Assembly: GCF_018324205.1 (NCBI RefSeq)
Contig: NZ_AP023356.1
Span: 9,833,807 to 9,897,806, forward strand
Source: Actinoplanes ianthinogenes
GTDB lineage: Bacteria > Actinomycetota > Actinomycetes > Mycobacteriales > Micromonosporaceae
Direction of reading: 5' to 3'
Length of the DNA stretch: 64,000 bases
Made by a program: the position numbers and the translations under genes. Shown in pieces: positions 49,863-59,972 of this stretch. Below the pieces are notes generated by a model that worked only from the letters and a program-made list of their open reading frames with translations, had not been told where the DNA came from and made no database searches. Positions within the stretch are counted from its first letter, which is position 1. Every line of letters starts with the position of its first letter.

Positions 49863-51098
49863 ATGAACCAGAAACGCTGGCCGGCGCTGCTCGCGCTGGC
49901 CCTCGGCGCGGTCGCGATCGGCCTCACCGAGTTCGTGCCGGCCGGCCTGCTCCCCCAGATCGCCGCCGACCTGCTCGGCGACGAATACGCCAGTGCCCGG
50001 TCCGACGCCCTCGCCCACGCCGGCTGGATGGTCACCGTCTACGCCCTCGGTGTCGTCGCCGGCGCCCCGCTGATCGCCGCGCTGACCGCCCGGATGCCCC
50101 GCAAACGCCTGGTCCTCGGCCTGCTTGTGCTCTTCGTGGCCGGCACCGTCGCCTCCGCCCTGGCGCCGGACTTCGGCCTGGTCCTGCTGGCCCGCTTCGT
50201 CGCCGGCCTGCCGCACGGAGCCTATTTCGGCGCGGCCGGCCTGCTCGCCGCCTCCCTGATGGGCCCGGGCAGCGAGGGCCGCGGGTTCGCCGCCGTCCTC
50301 AGCGGCCTGACCATCTCCAACGTGGTCGGCGTCCCGGCGATCACCCGCCTCGGCCAGGCCGCCGGCTGGCGCGTCGCCTACCTGGTCATCGCCGCCGTCT
50401 TCGCCCTCGCCCTGCTCGCGGTCGCCGCCACCGTCCCGGACGCGCCCGCCGCCGGCGGCTCCCCCGCCGCCGAACTGCGTTCCCTGCGCCGCGGCCAGGT
50501 CTGGCTGGTCGCCGCCACCGGCGCGATCGGGTTCGCCGGCTTCTTCGCGGTCAACAGCTACATCGCCCCGGTCACCACCGAGGTCACCGGCCTCTCCGCC
50601 GCCACCGTCCCGTGGGTCCTGGTCGCCGTCGGCCTGGGCATGACGGCGGGCAACGCCCTCGGCGGCTGGTATGCCGACCGCAACCTGCGCCGCGCCACCC
50701 TCCTCGGCTTCGCCGCCCTGATCACCGCCGTCGCCTACTTCGGCCTGGCCGCCACCACCCCGATCGGCCTGTTCACCGGGGCCTTCCTGATCGGCGCCAC
50801 CAGCCTGTTCCTGGGCCCCGCCCTCCAGTCGCGCCTGATCGCCGTAGCGCCTGGAGCCCAGCTGATGGGCGCCGCCGTGAACCAGTCCGCCATGAACATC
50901 GCCAACAGCCTGGGCGCCGCCCTGGGCGGAGCGGTGATCGCCGCCGGCCTCGGCTACCGAGCCCCCGCCTGGGTAGGCATCCTCCTCGGCACCCTCGGCC
51001 TGGCCCTGGCCGCCGCGAGCTTCTCCCTCGACCGCCGCCCACCCAAGCCGTCGTCGCCCTCAACCTCCTCCCCAGCCCCAGAGCCCATCACCCGCTAA
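49863..51098 (+). CDS. MFS transporter, DHA1 (12-TMS) type
   Basis: A 411-residue membrane protein. LGAVAIGLTEFVPAGLLPQIAADL is the hallmark of TM1 in the AraJ/sugar-efflux branch, followed by ALTARMPRKRLVLG as motif A and FVAGLPHGAYFGAAGLLA in TM4. It probably exports sugars or drugs and is divergent from the ROK repressor. Its stop codon lies 12 bases before the inverted-repeat element at 51111, so that element may affect the end of this transcript. Confidence 0.9.
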   Translation: MNQKRWPALLALALGAVAIGLTEFVPAGLLPQIAADLLGDEYASARSDALAHAGWMVTVYALGVVAGAPLIAALTARMPRKRLVLGLLVLFVAGTVASALAPDFGLVLLARFVAGLPHGAYFGAAGLLAASLMGPGSEGRGFAAVLSGLTISNVVGVPAITRLGQAAGWRVAYLVIAAVFALALLAVAATVPDAPAAGGSPAAELRSLRRGQVWLVAATGAIGFAGFFAVNSYIAPVTTEVTGLSAATVPWVLVAVGLGMTAGNALGGWYADRNLRRATLLGFAALITAVAYFGLAATTPIGLFTGAFLIGATSLFLGPALQSRLIAVAPGAQLMGAAVNQSAMNIANSLGAALGGAVIAAGLGYRAPAWVGILLGTLGLALAAASFSLDRRPPKPSSPSTSSPAPEPITR

Positions 51099-51110
51099 CC
51101 AAAATCATCA

Positions 51111-51229
51111 TTTACGCAGGTCCGCCGGGGTGCGGATCGCATGCTCCCGCGCGGGCCGGGCGCGGAGATCTGGCCGCTGACGCGTCCAAACCAATCTCCG
51201 CCCCCTTCAATGCCCGCGGCTGGTCACCG
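51111..51229 (+). repeat. Left terminal inverted repeat
   Basis: Pairs with 51944-52061. Outside: TTTACGC, then a 40-base perfect match at 51120-51159. Inside: an imperfect half holding its own stem-loop, GCGGAGAT (51162-51169) pairing with ATCTCCGC (51194-51201), around the conserved loop segment CTGGCCGCTG-A-CGCGTCCAAA. Confidence 0.8.
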
Positions 51230-51279
51230 ACCCCCCGTCCCCCGGCACCCCAACCCGTCTCAGCACCCCGAAGTCCCCA

Positions 51280-51345
51280 GCCCCCAGCCCCCAGCCACCA
51301 GCCGCCAGCCGCCAGCCGCCAGCCGCCAGCCGCACCATCCCAGCC
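51280..51345. repeat. Short CAGCCGC tandem repeat
   Basis: About five tandem 7-base units of the form GCCAGCC, within a stretch dominated by C, A and G on the plus strand. It shows no coding character and looks like slippage-derived low-complexity DNA within the larger element. Confidence 0.6.
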
Positions 51346-51509
51346 ACCGCCCAGCCCCCACGCAGTCGCCAGCCGCAGGCGACGGGCCAGGTTCGCGGGC
51401 GCGTCCCCGGCCCCGCGTCATCCACACCGCAGCACCGTCCACAGCCGCCCGCCAAGCCCCGCACAGCTCCCCCCCCTGGCCCACGCCCAGAACCGGGCTG
51501 GCCCTCACC

Positions 51510-51935
51510 GCCCTATCCCGTGGCCCGATAGGGCCCTGAGCACCAGCCGGACACCGTCCAGCTGGTCCTGGTAGCCCTAACCGCGAATGGCATAGGGCGC
51601 TGAACACCAGCCCGAGACTGTCCGGCTGACCCTGGTAGCCCTATCCGCGACTCGGATAGGGCGCTGAGCACCAGCCAGATTGCCCAGCTGGCACTGGTGG
51701 CCCTAACCGCGACTCGGATAGGGCGCTGAGCACCAGCCCGAGACCGCCCGGCTGGCCCTGGTAGCCCTAACCGCGACTCGGATAGGGCGCTGAGCACCAG
51801 CCCGACACCGTCCGGCTGGTGCTGGTGGCCCTAACCGGGAATCGGATAGGGCGCTGGGCGCCAGCCGGAGAGTGTCCGGCTGGTGCTGGTGGCCCTATCC
51901 GGGGATGGGATAGGGCGCTGGGCGCCAGCCGGGGG
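51510..51935. repeat. Array of seven 64-bp units, each with two hairpins
   Basis: Units begin at 51510, 51574, 51638, 51700, 51764, 51828 and 51892 (spacings 64, 64, 62, 64, 64, 64; the last is partial). Each opens with GCCCTAwCC, a 4-6 base loop and GGATAGGGC, then GCGCTGAGCACCAGCC, a short loop and a complementary GGCTGGTG-like arm. The period is not a multiple of three, so the array is noncoding. Loops vary more than stems. A degenerate partial unit precedes the first. Confidence 0.85.
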
Positions 51936-51943
51936 TTGATCTC

Positions 51944-52061
51944 CGGAACCACCCGCGGACAGTGAAGGAGGCAGCGATCGCTTTGGACGCGCCAGCGGCC
52001 AGATCGCTGCCTCCGGCCCGCGCGGGAGCATGCGATCCGCACCCCGGCGGACGCGCGTAAA
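51944..52061 (-). repeat. Right terminal inverted repeat
   Basis: Inverted partner of 51111-51229. It contains a perfect 12-bp stem, GGAGGCAGCGAT (51967-51978) with 52003-52014, around the same loop segment (CTGGCCGCTG-G-CGCGTCCAAA on the minus strand) as the left copy, although the stem sequences themselves differ. Confidence 0.8.
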
Positions 52062-52174
52062 AAGAGATCTTGAAGTTGATCTCCCGGAGTTACACGAACA
52101 AGTAGACCAGCCGGAAATATCCGGCGGACGCTGCGGGAGGGTGGGTCAGGAAAATTCGGCGGCCCGTCGGCGGG

Positions 52175-52320
52175 GCGGGATCGGGCGGCCTCGGAAACGG
52201 GGGCTCCGGCGGTGCGGGATCGGGCGGCCTCGGAAACGGGGGCTCCGGCGGTGTGGGATCGGGCGGCATCGGAATCGGGGGCTTCGGTGGTGTGGGATCG
52301 GTCAGCCTCGGATTCGGCGG
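52175..52320. repeat. Four 39-bp tandem repeats
   Basis: Units start at 52175, 52214, 52253 and 52292, each beginning GyGGGATCGG and containing a CTCGGAAACGGGGGCTCCGG-like middle. The first two are identical over nearly the whole unit; the last two are more divergent. The fourth overlaps the 3' end of the IclR reading frame. In the frame of that gene they lie beyond its stop, so they are not translated. Confidence 0.8.
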
Positions 52321-53057
52321 GCGAGTTCGTTGGCGTGGTGACGGACCTCGGTGACCAGGTGGGCGCGGTCGGTGGCCGGGCTCTGCGGATATGTCACGGC
52401 GATGCCGGCGATGGGCCAGCCGGACCGGTCCCGGATGGCCACCGCGACCGAGACCAGCCCTTCGGTGACCTCCCCGTCCTCCAGGGCGTATCCCTGCCGG
52501 CGTTCGCGGATCAGGATGGCGCGCAGCTCGGACAGGCGGGTGGGGCTGGCCTCGACGCGGCCCGCGAACGCCGCGCGGTTCGGGAAGAGGGCGCGCAGCT
52601 GGACGTCCGGGAGGGCGGCCAGCTGGGCGCGGCCGCTGGCGGTGATGTGGCTGGGCAGGCGGACGCCGACGTTGGTGACGAGCGGCGGGCGGCCGGGAGC
52701 GCGCTCCTCGACCAGGTAGATGACGTCGCGGCCGTGCAGCACGGACAGGTGCGCGGACTGGCGGACCCGGTCGACCAGCGACGCCAGGACCGGGGCGCCG
52801 AGGCGGGCGAGCGGCTCCTGCCGGGCGAAACCCGAGCTCAGCTCGAATGCCGCCAACCCGATGCCGTAGCGCTCCAGCTCCGGCTAGTGGATCACGAAGC
52901 CGTGCTGCTCCATGACGCCCAGCAACCGGTACACCGTCGAGCGCGGCAGCTCCAGCGCCGCCGTGACGGTCGCGGCCGGCACCGGGCCCCGCTGGGCCGC
53001 CAGGTAGCCCAGGATCCGCAGGGTGTGATGCGCGGCCGGAGAAGGTCCCACCAGCAC
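52302..53057 (-). pseudogene. IclR-family regulator interrupted by an in-frame TAG
   Basis: From the GTG at 53057 (or 53051) the frame reads an IclR winged helix (HHTLRILGYLAAQRGPVPAA, then LELPRSTVYRLLGVMEQHGFVIH), meets TAG at 52884-52886, and resumes in the same frame with PELERYGIGLAAFELSSGFA and a complete IclR effector domain to 52302. A single base change has cut the gene, a sequencing error is present, or the codon is read through. It is divergent from hutH and was probably the local hut regulator. A TTG at 52856 could start a truncated effector domain alone. Confidence 0.8.
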
Positions 53058-53059
53058 AG

Positions 53060-53073
53060 TCTCACATGTGGGA
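53060..53073. promoter_or_regulatory. TCTCACATGTGGGA imperfect palindrome
   Basis: A 14-base dyad centred on CACATGTG with 12 of 14 positions symmetric. It lies between the IclR start and hutH. Probably the operator of the IclR protein for hut control; inferred from position. Confidence 0.45.
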
Positions 53074-53128
53074 CACCAAGTGACGCCACGCCCTCCCGCG
53101 CTCCCGGCGGACGTGCTGGGATCGCTTC

Positions 53129-54685
53129 ATGGCCTTCACGTCTCCTTCTTCTGGCCGGACCCCGTCCGTGCGACTCGGCGCCGGTGCGCCCACGCTCGCC
53201 GACGTGGTCGCGATCGCCCGGCACGACGCATTCGTTGACATCGATAAAGAGGCCCTGGACGGGGTGGCCGAGACCCGGCGGCTGATCGAGGCGCTCGCCG
53301 ACGACACCGAGCCGCACTACGGGATCAGCACCGGCTTCGGCGCGCTCGCCACCAAGTTCATCAGCACCGACCGGCGCGCCCAGCTCCAGCAGAGCCTGGT
53401 CCGCTCGCACGCGGCCGGCTCCGGGCCCGAGGTGGAGCGCGAGGTCGTCCGGGCGCTGATGACGCTGCGGCTGTCCACCCTGCTGACCGGGCGCACCGGG
53501 GTCCGCCCCGTGGTCGCCGAGACGTACGCCGCGGTGCTCAACGCCGGGATCACCCCGGTCGTGCACGAGTACGGCTCGCTGGGCTGCTCCGGCGACCTCG
53601 CCCCGCTCGCCCACTGCGCCCTGGTGCTGATGGGCGAGGGCGAGGCCCGCACCGCCGACGGCCGCCTGGTCGACGGCGGCGAGGCGCTCGCCGAGGCCGG
53701 GATCACCCCGGTCGTGCTGGCCGAGAAGGAGGGGCTGGCGCTGATCAACGGCACCGACGGCATGCTCGGCCACCTCGCGCTCGCCCTCGCCGATCTGGAC
53801 CGGCTGCTGTCGACCGCGGACATCGCCGCCGCGATGAGCGTGGAGGCGCTGCTCGGCACCGACGCGGTGTTCGCCGCCGACCTCCAGGCGCTACGCCCGC
53901 AGCTCGGGCAGGCCGCCTCGGCCGCGAACTTCCGCACGCTGCTGCACGACTCGCCGCTGATCGCCAGCCACAAGGGGCCGGAGTGCACCCGGGTGCAGGA
54001 CGCGTACTCGCTGCGCTGCGCCCCGCAGGTGCACGGCGCGGCCCGGGACACGATCGAGCACGCGCGGCTGATCGCCGGGCGGGAGCTGGCCTCGGCCGTC
54101 GACAACCCGGTGGTCACGCTCGACGGGCGGGTCGAGTCGAACGGCAACTTCCACGGCGCCCCGGTGGCGTACGTGCTGGACTTCCTCGCCATCGCGGTCG
54201 CCGACGTGGCCAGCATGTCGGAGCGCCGCACCGACCGGCTGCTCGACCCGAACCGCAGCCACGGCCTGCCGCCGTTCCTGGCCGACGAGGTCGGTGTCGA
54301 CTCCGGGCTGATGATCGCCCAGTACACCGCGGCCGGCATCACCAGCGAGCTCAAGCGCCTCGCGGTGCCCGCCTCGGTCGACTCGATCCCGTCCTCGGCC
54401 ATGCAGGAGGACCACGTCTCGATGGGCTGGTCGGCGGCCCGCAAGCTGCGCAAGGCCGTGGACGCCCTGGCCCAGGTGCTGGCCATCGAGATCATGTCGG
54501 CGGCCCGGGGCATCGACCTGCGCGCCCCGCTGCTGCCCGGCAAGGCCACCGGCGCGGTCGTCCGCCTGATCCGCGACGACGTCAGCGGACCCGGCACCGA
54601 CCGGTTCCTCGCCCCCGAAATCGCGGCGGTCGCCGCCGCGGTCCGCTCCGGTGCGGTGCTGGACGCCGCCGGACCCCTGCTCTGA
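53129..54685 (+). CDS. hutH: Histidine ammonia-lyase
   Basis: A 518-residue cytoplasmic enzyme that converts L-histidine to urocanate and ammonia, the first step of histidine breakdown. It shows the whole family fold, with YGISTGFGALA near residue 69, the MIO-forming triad at residues 153-155 in GSLGCSGDLAPLAH, ALINGTDGM, CAPQVHGAARD and MQEDHVSMGW. The triad is Cys-Ser-Gly rather than the common Ala-Ser-Gly; the Cys form is known in this family. It is the first gene of the hut operon, 11 bases before hutU, and divergent from the interrupted IclR gene. Confidence 0.97.
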   Translation: MAFTSPSSGRTPSVRLGAGAPTLADVVAIARHDAFVDIDKEALDGVAETRRLIEALADDTEPHYGISTGFGALATKFISTDRRAQLQQSLVRSHAAGSGPEVEREVVRALMTLRLSTLLTGRTGVRPVVAETYAAVLNAGITPVVHEYGSLGCSGDLAPLAHCALVLMGEGEARTADGRLVDGGEALAEAGITPVVLAEKEGLALINGTDGMLGHLALALADLDRLLSTADIAAAMSVEALLGTDAVFAADLQALRPQLGQAASAANFRTLLHDSPLIASHKGPECTRVQDAYSLRCAPQVHGAARDTIEHARLIAGRELASAVDNPVVTLDGRVESNGNFHGAPVAYVLDFLAIAVADVASMSERRTDRLLDPNRSHGLPPFLADEVGVDSGLMIAQYTAAGITSELKRLAVPASVDSIPSSAMQEDHVSMGWSAARKLRKAVDALAQVLAIEIMSAARGIDLRAPLLPGKATGAVVRLIRDDVSGPGTDRFLAPEIAAVAAAVRSGAVLDAAGPLL

Positions 54686-54696
54686 GAGGCTCGATC

Positions 54697-56366
<1,670 letters not shown>

Positions 56367-56370
<4 letters not shown>

Positions 56371-57581
56371 CCGCGCCCGCGATGCTGGCCGAGATCGACG
56401 GCATCGGCCGGGACCCGATCCGCGGCGGCCACTCCCGGCACCTGTTCGACGACGCCGACCGGGAGCTGCGGGACTGGTTCGTCAGCACGGCCAAGCACCT
56501 CGGCCTCGAGGTGGAGCGGGACGGCAACGCGAACCTGTGGGCCTGGTGGCACCCGGCCGCCGGCCCGCGGTACCCGGCGGTGATCACCGGCAGCCACCTC
56601 GACTCGGTGCCCGGCGGTGGCGCCCTGGACGGGCCGCTCGGCGTGGTCAGCGCCCTGGAGGCGGTGTCCCGGCTGCGCGCGGCAGGCCACGAGCCGGCCC
56701 GGTCGGTGGCGGTCGTCGTGTTCGCCGAGGAGGAGGGCGCCCGGTTCGGGGTGGCATGTCTCGGATCGCGGCTGCTCACCGGTGTGCTGCCGGCCGAGAA
56801 GGCCCTCGAACTGACCGACTCGGCCGGGCACCGGCTGCGGGAGGTGCTGGCCGGGAACGGGGTGGACCCGAGCGGTGTGGGCGCCGACGCGGAACGGCTG
56901 GCCCGGATCGGCGCGGTCGTCGAACTCCACGTCGAGCAGGGCAAGCAGCTCGCACCACTGGGCCGGCCGCTCGGGCTGGCGACGACGATCCTGGCGCACG
57001 GCCGGTGGTCGCTGCGGATCACCGGGCGCGGCGACCACGCCGGTTCGACGGAGCTGTCCTCGCGGCGGGACCCGGTGGTGGTCGCGGCGGACGTGATCAA
57101 GGCGGTCCGGCAGGCGGCGGTGGACGCTCCGCCGCAGGCGCACGCCCGGGCCACCGTCGGGCGGCTGAGCGTCACCCCGGGCGGCACCAACGCGATCGCC
57201 TCCGAGGTGGTGCTCTGGCTGGACGCCCGCGCCGAGCGCGACGAGGAGGTCCGTGACCTGGTCAGCGAGGTCTCGGCGGTGGCTTCGACGGCCGCGGCGG
57301 CCGAGGGCTGCACCGTTGCGGTCCAGGAGGAGTCGTTCTCGTCGCGGGTCGCCTTCGACGGGCCGCTCACCGACCGGCTCGATCGCGTGCTGGGCGGGAT
57401 TCCCCGGATTCCGACCGGCGCGGGCCACGACGCGGGGGTGCTGGCCGCTTTCGCGCCTTCGGCGATGCTTTTCGTACGCAATCCCGAAGGCGTCTCGCAC
57501 GCGCCCGCCGAGACCGCCAGCGACGCGGACATCGCCCGGGGCGTCACGGCCCTGGCCGCCTGCTTGGCCGAGCTGACGTGA
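56367..57581 (+). CDS. M20-family amidohydrolase (allantoate amidohydrolase-like)
   Basis: A 404-residue cytoplasmic metal-dependent amidase. Motifs are TGSHLDSVPGGGALDGPLG (metal His and Asp), FAEEEGARFG (catalytic Glu pair), ELHVEQGKQL (His), GRGDHAGST in the lid domain and GAGHDAG near the end, as in the allantoate/N-carbamoyl amino acid hydrolase branch. It is fixed in the hut operon by GTGA overlaps on both sides. The operon has hutF but no recognisable HutG, so this enzyme may release formate or ammonia at the last step; this is inferred, not shown. Confidence 0.92.
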
Positions 57582-58807
57582 GGGTCTTCGCCCGGCGGTT
57601 GGTGCTGCCCGACGCGGTCCGCGACAACGTTCTGTGGGAGGACGGCGCCGTCCTCGACGCGGCTCCCGGCAGCCCTGCGGACCTGCGCCTGGGCACCGTG
57701 GTCCCGGCGTTCGCGAACACCCACTCGCACGCCTTCCACCGGCTGCTGCGCGGCCGCACCAACGCCGGCGGCGGCGACTTCTGGGAGTGGCGCCGGCGGA
57801 TGTACGCCGTGGCCCAGTCCCTCGACCCCGACCTGATGTTCGAGGTCGCGCTGCTGGTCTACGGCGAGATGGTGGCGGCCGGCTACGCGTCGGTCTGCGA
57901 GTTCCACTACCTGCACCACACCGCGTCCGGGCAGCCGTACCCGCGGCACGAGATGGAGCTGGCGCTGGCCGCGGCCGCCACCGAGGCCGGCATCCGGCTC
58001 ACCCTGCTGGACACGCTCTACCTGCGGGGCGGGTTCGGACTGCCGTTGCAGGAGCATCAGCGCCGGTTCAGCGACGGCAGCGTGTCACGCTGGCTGGACC
58101 GCTGGCACGACCTGCGGTCCGTGCTGCGCGGGGCCGCGCTGGGTGCGGCGTTTCATTCGGTACGCGCGGTCGCCCCGGACGAGCTGCGCGAGGCGGTGGC
58201 CGGGCTGCCCGCCGACGTGCCTCTGCACGTACACCTCTCCGAGCAGCCGGCCGAGAACGCGGACTGCCTGGCCGCGACCGGCCTGACCCCGGCCGGGCTG
58301 CTGGAGTCGGCCGGTGCGCTGTCCCCGCGGACGACCGTGGTGCACGCGACGCACCTGACCGACGCGGACGTGTCCGTGCTCGGCACGGCCGGGGTGACAG
58401 TCTCGATGTGCCCGTCGACCGAGGGGGACCTCGGGGACGGGCTCGGCCGGGCCCGGGAGCTGGCCGACGCCGGGGCCCGGATCACCATCGGGTCGGATCA
58501 GAACGTGACGGTGGACCCGTTCGAGGAGTTGCGGCTGCTGGAACGCGGGGCGCGGCTGGCGTCCGGGCGGCGCGGCGTGTTCAGCCCGGCGGAGCTGTGG
58601 GCGATCGGCGCCGACTCAGCGTTCGACCTGGTCGAGGTCGACGCCGGCTCGATCCGCACGCTCGGCACCCACCCGGCGGAACTGTTCATGAGCGCCACCG
58701 CGAGCGACGTCCGCACGGTGATCACCGGCGGCGTGGTGCGCGGCCGGCCGGACCCGGACCGGGCGGCCCGGCTGTTCTCCCTGATCGAGGCGAAGGTGAC
58801 CGCGTGA
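57578..58807 (+). CDS. hutF: Formimidoylglutamate deiminase
   Basis: A 409-residue cytoplasmic amidohydrolase-superfamily enzyme that removes ammonia from N-formimidoylglutamate to give N-formylglutamate. ANTHSHAFHRLLRGR has the metal His49 and His51; FHYLHH, HVHLSEQ, VHATHLTD and IGSDQNVTVDPFEELR complete the site. Overlaps of four bases with both neighbours show strict operon structure. Its presence means the five-step route through formylglutamate is used rather than direct formiminoglutamase. Confidence 0.94.
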   Translation: MRVFARRLVLPDAVRDNVLWEDGAVLDAAPGSPADLRLGTVVPAFANTHSHAFHRLLRGRTNAGGGDFWEWRRRMYAVAQSLDPDLMFEVALLVYGEMVAAGYASVCEFHYLHHTASGQPYPRHEMELALAAAATEAGIRLTLLDTLYLRGGFGLPLQEHQRRFSDGSVSRWLDRWHDLRSVLRGAALGAAFHSVRAVAPDELREAVAGLPADVPLHVHLSEQPAENADCLAATGLTPAGLLESAGALSPRTTVVHATHLTDADVSVLGTAGVTVSMCPSTEGDLGDGLGRARELADAGARITIGSDQNVTVDPFEELRLLERGARLASGRRGVFSPAELWAIGADSAFDLVEVDAGSIRTLGTHPAELFMSATASDVRTVITGGVVRGRPDPDRAARLFSLIEAKVTA

Positions 58808-59958
58808 GCGAACTGATCACGAACATCGGTGAGCTGTTCACCGGACCGGAGGGCGTGCTGCGGGACGCCGCCCTGGTGATCGACGACGGCCTGATCGCGT
58901 GGGTCGGGCCGGGCAGGTCCGCCCCGGCGGCCGACACCACCGTGGACGCCGGGGGTGCGGCCGTGGTGCCCGGTTTCGTGGACAGCCACTCGCATCTGGT
59001 GTTCGCCGGGGACCGGGCCGACGAGTTCGACGCGCGGATGTCCGGGCAGCCGTACACCGCGGGCGGGATCCGGCGGACGGTGGCCGCGACCCGGGCCGCG
59101 TCCGACGAGGAGCTGGCCGCGCACACCCGGCGGCTGCTCGACGAGGCGTTGCGGTCCGGCACCACGACCATGGAGATCAAGTCGGGGTACGGCCTGACGG
59201 TCGAGGACGAACGCCGCAGCCTGGCCGTCGCCGCCCGGTTCACCACGGAGACCACGTTCCTGGGCGCGCACGTGGTCCCGGCCGAGTACGAGCCGGCCGC
59301 CTACGTGGACCTGGTCGCCGGCGAGATGCTGGACCGGGTGGCCGGGCTCGCGCGGTGGATCGACGTGTTCTGCGACCGCGGGGCGTTCGACGTCGACCAG
59401 GCCCGGACGATCCTGTCGGCCGGGGCGTCCCGGGGGCTCGGGGTGCGGATGCACGCCAACCAGCTCGGCCCGTCCGGCGCCGCTCAGCTGGGGGTGGAGC
59501 TGGGCGCGGCCAGCGTCGACCACTGCACCTTCCTGTCCGACGCCGACGTCGACGCGCTCGCCGGGTCGGCGACGGTGGCGACGTTCGTGCCGGGCGCCGA
59601 GTTCTCCACGCGGCAGCCGTTCCCGGACATCGGCCGGCTGCGGGACGCGGGGGTCGGCTACGCCATCGCGACGGACTGCAACCCCGGGTCGTCGTACACG
59701 AGCTCGATGCCTTTCTGCATCGCCCTGGCGGTCCGCGAGATGCGGATGACCCCGGCCGAGGCGCTGCTCGCGGCCACCGCCGGCGGGGCCCGGGCGCTGC
59801 GCCGCACCGACGTCGGGCACCTCTCCCCCGGCGCTCGCGCCGACGTGGTCCTGCTCGACGCCCCGTCCTTCGTGCATCTCGCCTATCGGCCCGGCGTCCA
59901 GCTGGTCAGGGCGGTCTGGCAGGGCGGCCGCCGGACCACCACCTGGCTGCCCGCGTGA
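58804..59958 (+). CDS. hutI: Imidazolonepropionase
   Basis: A 384-residue cytoplasmic amidohydrolase that opens the imidazolone ring to give N-formimidoylglutamate. It has FVDSHSHLVFAG (metal His62 and His64), the substrate loop PYTAGGIRRTVAATR, EIKSGYGLT, GVRMHANQLGPSG, DHCTFLSD and ATDCNPGSS. It starts with GTG overlapping hutF by four bases. The gene order hutF-hutI after hutH-hutU is that of actinobacterial hut clusters. Confidence 0.96.
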   Translation: MSELITNIGELFTGPEGVLRDAALVIDDGLIAWVGPGRSAPAADTTVDAGGAAVVPGFVDSHSHLVFAGDRADEFDARMSGQPYTAGGIRRTVAATRAASDEELAAHTRRLLDEALRSGTTTMEIKSGYGLTVEDERRSLAVAARFTTETTFLGAHVVPAEYEPAAYVDLVAGEMLDRVAGLARWIDVFCDRGAFDVDQARTILSAGASRGLGVRMHANQLGPSGAAQLGVELGAASVDHCTFLSDADVDALAGSATVATFVPGAEFSTRQPFPDIGRLRDAGVGYAIATDCNPGSSYTSSMPFCIALAVREMRMTPAEALLAATAGGARALRRTDVGHLSPGARADVVLLDAPSFVHLAYRPGVQLVRAVWQGGRRTTTWLPA

Positions 59959-59972
59959 GGCCGGCATCACGA

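Larger units (their letters stand above)
51111..52061. repeat. Noncoding element with long terminal inverted repeats
   Basis: A 951-base interval with no credible gene. Both ends start with TTTACGC and then match as inverted repeats for about 118 bases (51111-51229 and 51944-52061), including a perfect 40-base match (51120-51159 with 52013-52052). Inside lie a CCAGCC-rich low-complexity stretch (51230-51509) and the 64-bp tandem array (51510-51935). No transposase or integrase is encoded. It could be a miniature non-autonomous mobile element or a structured noncoding locus. Confidence 0.8.

Noticed and set aside
51510..51935. Possible CRISPR array
   Set aside because: Units are 64 bp with no alternation of constant repeats and unique spacers; the whole unit is repeated, and no cas genes are near.
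51111..52061. Autonomous transposon
   Set aside because: No transposase or integrase frame exists between the inverted repeats.
52140..52320. 39-bp repeats as a 13-residue coding repeat (GIGRPRKRGL or PPDPAPPEPP)
   Set aside because: 39 is divisible by three, so any frame looks repetitive, but neither strand has a start, ribosome site or domain linked to it, and the IclR frame stops before the repeats.
52302..52856. Effector-domain-only IclR gene as an independent intact gene
   Set aside because: The upstream winged helix is in the same frame with a single TAG between, so one interrupted gene explains it better; only a TTG would start the short version.
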